The translations under genes were made by a program, and so were the position numbers. The notes beneath the pieces were generated by a model, which ran no database searches, was not told the DNA's origin, and saw nothing but the letters and a program-made list of their open reading frames with translations. From Hyphomonas atlantica corrig. (lineage in GTDB: Bacteria > Pseudomonadota > Alphaproteobacteria > Caulobacterales > Hyphomonadaceae): a stretch of DNA of 64,000 bases. The stretch covers positions 168,445 to 232,444 of the forward strand of contig NZ_AWFH01000056.1 in the NCBI RefSeq assembly GCF_000682715.1, given 5' to 3'. Positions 61,510-64,000 of the stretch are shown piece by piece; the stretch's first letter is position 1; every line of letters starts with the position of its first letter.

Positions 61510-63123
61510 CTATTCCTGCAACATGGCCTCAAGTGTCTCCAGGCGGTCCGCCTCGTCTGCGGGCTTGTCCCATCGGATACGGTTGATCCGGGGAAAGCGC
61601 ATCGCGATGCCGGATTTGTGACGCGCAGACCGTTGAAGCCCTTCGAACGCAACTTCCAGCACGAGAGACGGTGTCACCGACCGAACCGGCCCGAAGCGCT
61701 CAATCGTGTTTTCACGGACGAATTTGTCAAGTTGCTTCAGTTCGTCATCGGTGAATCCGAAATAGGCCTTTCCGACCGGGGTTAGCCGGTCTTCGCCGTC
61801 TTCATCGCGCCAAACCGCAAAGGTGAAATCGGAATAGAAGCTGGAACGACGGCCGTGTCCGCGCTGGGCGTACAGCAATACGGCGTCGACGAGATAGGGA
61901 TCGCGCTTCCATTTGTACCAATGCCCCTTCACCCGGCCGGGCAGATAGGGGCTGTCCCAGCGTTTCAGCATCAGGCCTTCAATCTCCGGCGCCGGGGGTG
62001 CCATGCGCTGGGCGTCCAGGTCCTCCAGCGTTGTGACCGGGACAAGGGGAGAGAGATCAAAGCGCGGGCTGGCTGTGGCGGCGATAAACGCCTCAAGTCG
62101 TTCGCGCCTTTCCCGAAAGCTCAGCTGGCGGACATCCTCATCTCCATCCTGCAGCAGGTCGTAGGCACGGATAAAGGCCGGGCGCGCATCCATCTGTTTC
62201 TTCGAGACGGTCTTGCGGTTCAATCTCTGTTGCAGCGCATTGAACGGTGCCACGCTTTCCCCGTCTTCCGCGCGTACGAGCAGTTCGCCATCCAGCGTGC
62301 CTTCGAAATCCATCCCCGCCAGTACGTCCGGGAAGGTGTGGGAGATGTCATCTCCCGTCCGCGTATAGATGCGCCGGACGCCGCCCTCGCTGCTGGCCTG
62401 CACGCGGATGCCGTCATATTTCCATTCGGCGGCAAAGGCGTCTGACGTGATCAGTGCAGGGTCCACCGCATCCGGATTGTCCCGCTCCGCCTTGGCGACC
62501 AGCGGATGCGCCAGCATGACCGGCCGGAAGGGCGCGCGAATATCCGGTTCTGGCCTGCCGGTCTTGCCCTCCAGCCAGGCAAACAGGCTGTCATAGGGCG
62601 GGGCGAGGCCGTGCCAGATCTCCTCGATCTCTGTCACATCCACATCGCCGAAATCCGCAAGCGCCAGCTTGGCGAGGCGCGCCGAGACGCCGATCCGCAT
62701 GCCGCCCGTGATCAGCTTCAGCAGGGCCCAGCGTCCGGTCGGGTCCAGCCCATCCAGCCAGTTCGCCACCAGTCTCTGCGCCTCTGGCCGGGTTGTGCCG
62801 TCCAGCGCCTCGACAATCTCCGACAGGGGCGGGGGGCGGTTCGCGCGCCGCTCGCCCGGCCAGACGAGGCTGACGGTTTCGGCCATGTCGCCAACATAGT
62901 CATAGGACAGGCGGAAGAGTTCCGAATCCATCCGGTCTGTCACCAGTTCCCGTATGGCGGCGGGCTTGATGCTCTTCAGGTCCAGATCCCCGGTCAGCGC
63001 GCCGAGGGCATAGCCGCGGTCGGGGTCTGGCGCGCTGCGGAAATAGGAGACAATCAGGCGTAGCTTGCCGTTACGCGAAGGCGTTAGGACAAGACGGTCA
63101 AGAAGCTCTGCGAAGGCCTGCAT
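61510..63123 (-). CDS. ATP-dependent DNA ligase
   Basis: A 537-residue LigB/LigC-type bacterial ATP-dependent ligase. An N-terminal DNA-binding domain (about 1-200) leads to the adenylation domain with Lys235 in the KxDG motif (AEWKYDGIRV). Motif III (LDGELLV), motif IV (EGLMLKR) and motif V (WYKWKRDP) follow, then an OB domain (DAVLLYAQRGHGRR). It probably seals nicks in DNA repair; replication would use the NAD-dependent LigA. In many alphaproteobacteria this ligase sits with a ligase-associated helicase and nucleases; none is adjacent here, and the upstream neighbour is a divergent GST. Confidence 0.93.
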   Translation of the reverse strand: MQAFAELLDRLVLTPSRNGKLRLIVSYFRSAPDPDRGYALGALTGDLDLKSIKPAAIRELVTDRMDSELFRLSYDYVGDMAETVSLVWPGERRANRPPPLSEIVEALDGTTRPEAQRLVANWLDGLDPTGRWALLKLITGGMRIGVSARLAKLALADFGDVDVTEIEEIWHGLAPPYDSLFAWLEGKTGRPEPDIRAPFRPVMLAHPLVAKAERDNPDAVDPALITSDAFAAEWKYDGIRVQASSEGGVRRIYTRTGDDISHTFPDVLAGMDFEGTLDGELLVRAEDGESVAPFNALQQRLNRKTVSKKQMDARPAFIRAYDLLQDGDEDVRQLSFRERRERLEAFIAATASPRFDLSPLVPVTTLEDLDAQRMAPPAPEIEGLMLKRWDSPYLPGRVKGHWYKWKRDPYLVDAVLLYAQRGHGRRSSFYSDFTFAVWRDEDGEDRLTPVGKAYFGFTDDELKQLDKFVRENTIERFGPVRSVTPSLVLEVAFEGLQRSARHKSGIAMRFPRINRIRWDKPADEADRLETLEAMLQE

Positions 63124-63173
63124 GGGCCTAAGATAGAGTCGCCACGCGAAGAATCCATCAAGGGAGCCCCACC

Positions 63174-63788
63174 ATGAGCCTGAAACTGCACCACCTCAAC
63201 GCCTCGCGCTCGCAGCGCATTGTCTGGCTGCTGGCCGAGCTGGGCGTGCCGCATGAGATTGTCCACCACAGCCGCGACCCGGAAACCCGGCTGGCCCCGG
63301 CGGCGCTGCTGGAGATTCACCCGATGGGCAAGTCGCCCCTGCTGGAGGATGGCGACACGGTGATCGCCGAGACAGGCGCGATTGCCGAATATTTGCTGGC
63401 CAGGCACGACCCGGACCATGCGCTTCACCCGCGCGCGGATTCGGCTAATTTCCCGCGCTATCTGGAGTGGGTCCATGCGGCCGAGGGGGCGATCTTCCTG
63501 CCGGGCCTGTTCCGCTTCTACCTGATGAATGCCGGCCTGCTGGACACGCCGCTGGCCGCCGCGATGGAGGGCGAACAGGCCAAGGCGATGAAGACGATCG
63601 AGACCCATCTGGCGAAACACGCCTATTTCGCGGGCGAGACCTTCACCGCCGCCGATTGCCTGATGGCCTTCCAGGTCCAGTCCGCCGCCGCCGCGGGCGC
63701 GCTGGAGGCCATGCCCGCCACAAAGGCCTGGCTCGAAAAAGTGCAGGCCCGCCCGGCCTACAAGGCGATGCTGGAGGTGGGGATTTAG
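63174..63788 (+). CDS. Glutathione S-transferase
   Basis: A 204-residue GST. The N-terminal thioredoxin fold includes LHHLNASRSQRIVWLLAELG (with a Ser near position 11-13 as likely glutathione-activating residue) and the cis-Pro/ETGAI glutathione-binding motif (HPMGKSPLLEDGD, AETGAIAEYL). The C-terminal helical domain has FTAADCLMAFQVQS. It conjugates glutathione to electrophiles or reduces peroxides. AGGGAG lies about 8 bases before the ATG. It starts 50 bases from the divergent DNA ligase. Confidence 0.93.
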   Translation: MSLKLHHLNASRSQRIVWLLAELGVPHEIVHHSRDPETRLAPAALLEIHPMGKSPLLEDGDTVIAETGAIAEYLLARHDPDHALHPRADSANFPRYLEWVHAAEGAIFLPGLFRFYLMNAGLLDTPLAAAMEGEQAKAMKTIETHLAKHAYFAGETFTAADCLMAFQVQSAAAAGALEAMPATKAWLEKVQARPAYKAMLEVGI

Positions 63789-64000
63789 GGGGCAATTCTC
63801 CCCCGCCCCGTCGCGGCCTAGGTGATGGCCATGCCATCGCGATCCCCCTCCAGCTCCCCCTTTGCAAGGGGGAGAACGGCCCTCAAGCAAGGCGGCTGCT
63901 GTCTGCGTTCCTCCCCCAGCAAGGGGGAGGACAGGTGGGGGTCTGCGATGTTCCCGCCAGCACAAATATCCGGACTGGCCGCAACCATCCGGGTATCCTG
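63789..64000. repeat. Gene-free tail with GC-rich palindromes
   Basis: No convincing coding frame lies between the GST stop and the window edge. CTCCCCC-TTTGCAA-GGGGGAG (63854-63874) and CCTCCCCC-agcaa-GGGGGAGG (63909-63929) are two copies of the same palindromic theme, spaced about 55 bases. They look like the C/G-run intergenic repeats common in this group. The first could end GST transcription, though no T-run follows. Confidence 0.65.

Noticed and set aside
63084..63965. Minus-strand frame over GST and the terminal repeats
   Set aside because: It is antisense to an intact GST and its start region is the palindromic repeat DNA.
1..64000. tRNA, rRNA, insertion sequence, integrase or prophage genes
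   Set aside because: I looked through the gaps for tRNA-like cloverleaf signatures, transposase motifs and flanking target duplications and saw none; a tRNA scan would be decisive.

Overview
The window is chromosomal DNA of a high-GC alphaproteobacterium. The best guess is a Hyphomonas-like member of the Hyphomonadaceae. This is inferred from gene content: a class I (archaeal-type) lysyl-tRNA synthetase, a single-chain indolepyruvate:ferredoxin oxidoreductase, a short PutA without a DNA-binding domain, many alphaproteobacterial-type lipoproteins, and the general codon style. Nothing seen fixes the genus. Almost all of it is densely packed core genome. I found no rRNA, tRNA, CRISPR array, insertion sequence, integrase or phage module.

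Layout. Positions 1-5.2 kb: a truncated TPR protein, an SDR-type epimerase, a PfpI/DJ-1 protein, an alpha/beta hydrolase and two LPS-type glycosyltransferases (GT4, GT9). 5.3-12.8 kb: the translation cluster infC ... rpmI-rplT-pheS-pheT. It is interrupted by an inverted S10 peptidase gene, and a membrane-anchored orphan sits between pheS and pheT. infC starts with ATA. 12.8-15.4 kb: bacterioferritin, its ferredoxin, a diguanylate cyclase and an XRE/membrane-protein module. 15.4-16.5 kb: a small AT-rich island with a broken gene remnant and an orphan ORF, the only stretch that looks foreign. 16.6-29.8 kb: LysRS, the indolepyruvate oxidoreductase with a divergent Lrp regulator, a class C serine hydrolase, DUF2332 protein, thiolase, a dodecin-like protein, DUF1801, PilZ and an M13 metallopeptidase.

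29.8-35.8 kb: a complete tripartite RND efflux operon (outer-membrane factor, adaptor, pump) on the minus strand behind a near-palindromic operator candidate. 36-42.3 kb: an orphan PhoR-like kinase, murI, an ornithine-decarboxylase-type gene with an attenuator-like leader, a PstS-like lipoprotein and a GT4 lipid-type glycosyltransferase, possibly a loose phosphate-stress neighbourhood. 42.5-51.4 kb: PutA, several envelope lipoproteins, two tandem hot-dog thioesterases, a flavin monooxygenase, an M23 peptidase and a coupled lipoprotein/membrane-protein pair. 51.5-57.1 kb: TetR, HSL esterase, two MDR oxidoreductases, pantothenate kinase and a dienoyl-CoA-reductase-like SDR, reading as an acyl/xenobiotic catabolic group. 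57.1-64 kb: DUF2147, two tandem MscS channels, a TspO-like protein, an HU protein with a basic N-terminal tail, an ATP-dependent DNA ligase and a glutathione transferase, ending in palindromic intergenic repeats.

No clear new multi-gene system emerged. The most unusual items are a 10-bp-phased TGTC repeat upstream of bacterioferritin, the terminator-like hairpin in the decarboxylase leader, the AT-rich island at 15.4-16.5 kb, the membrane protein embedded in the phe operon, and the tailed HU protein.
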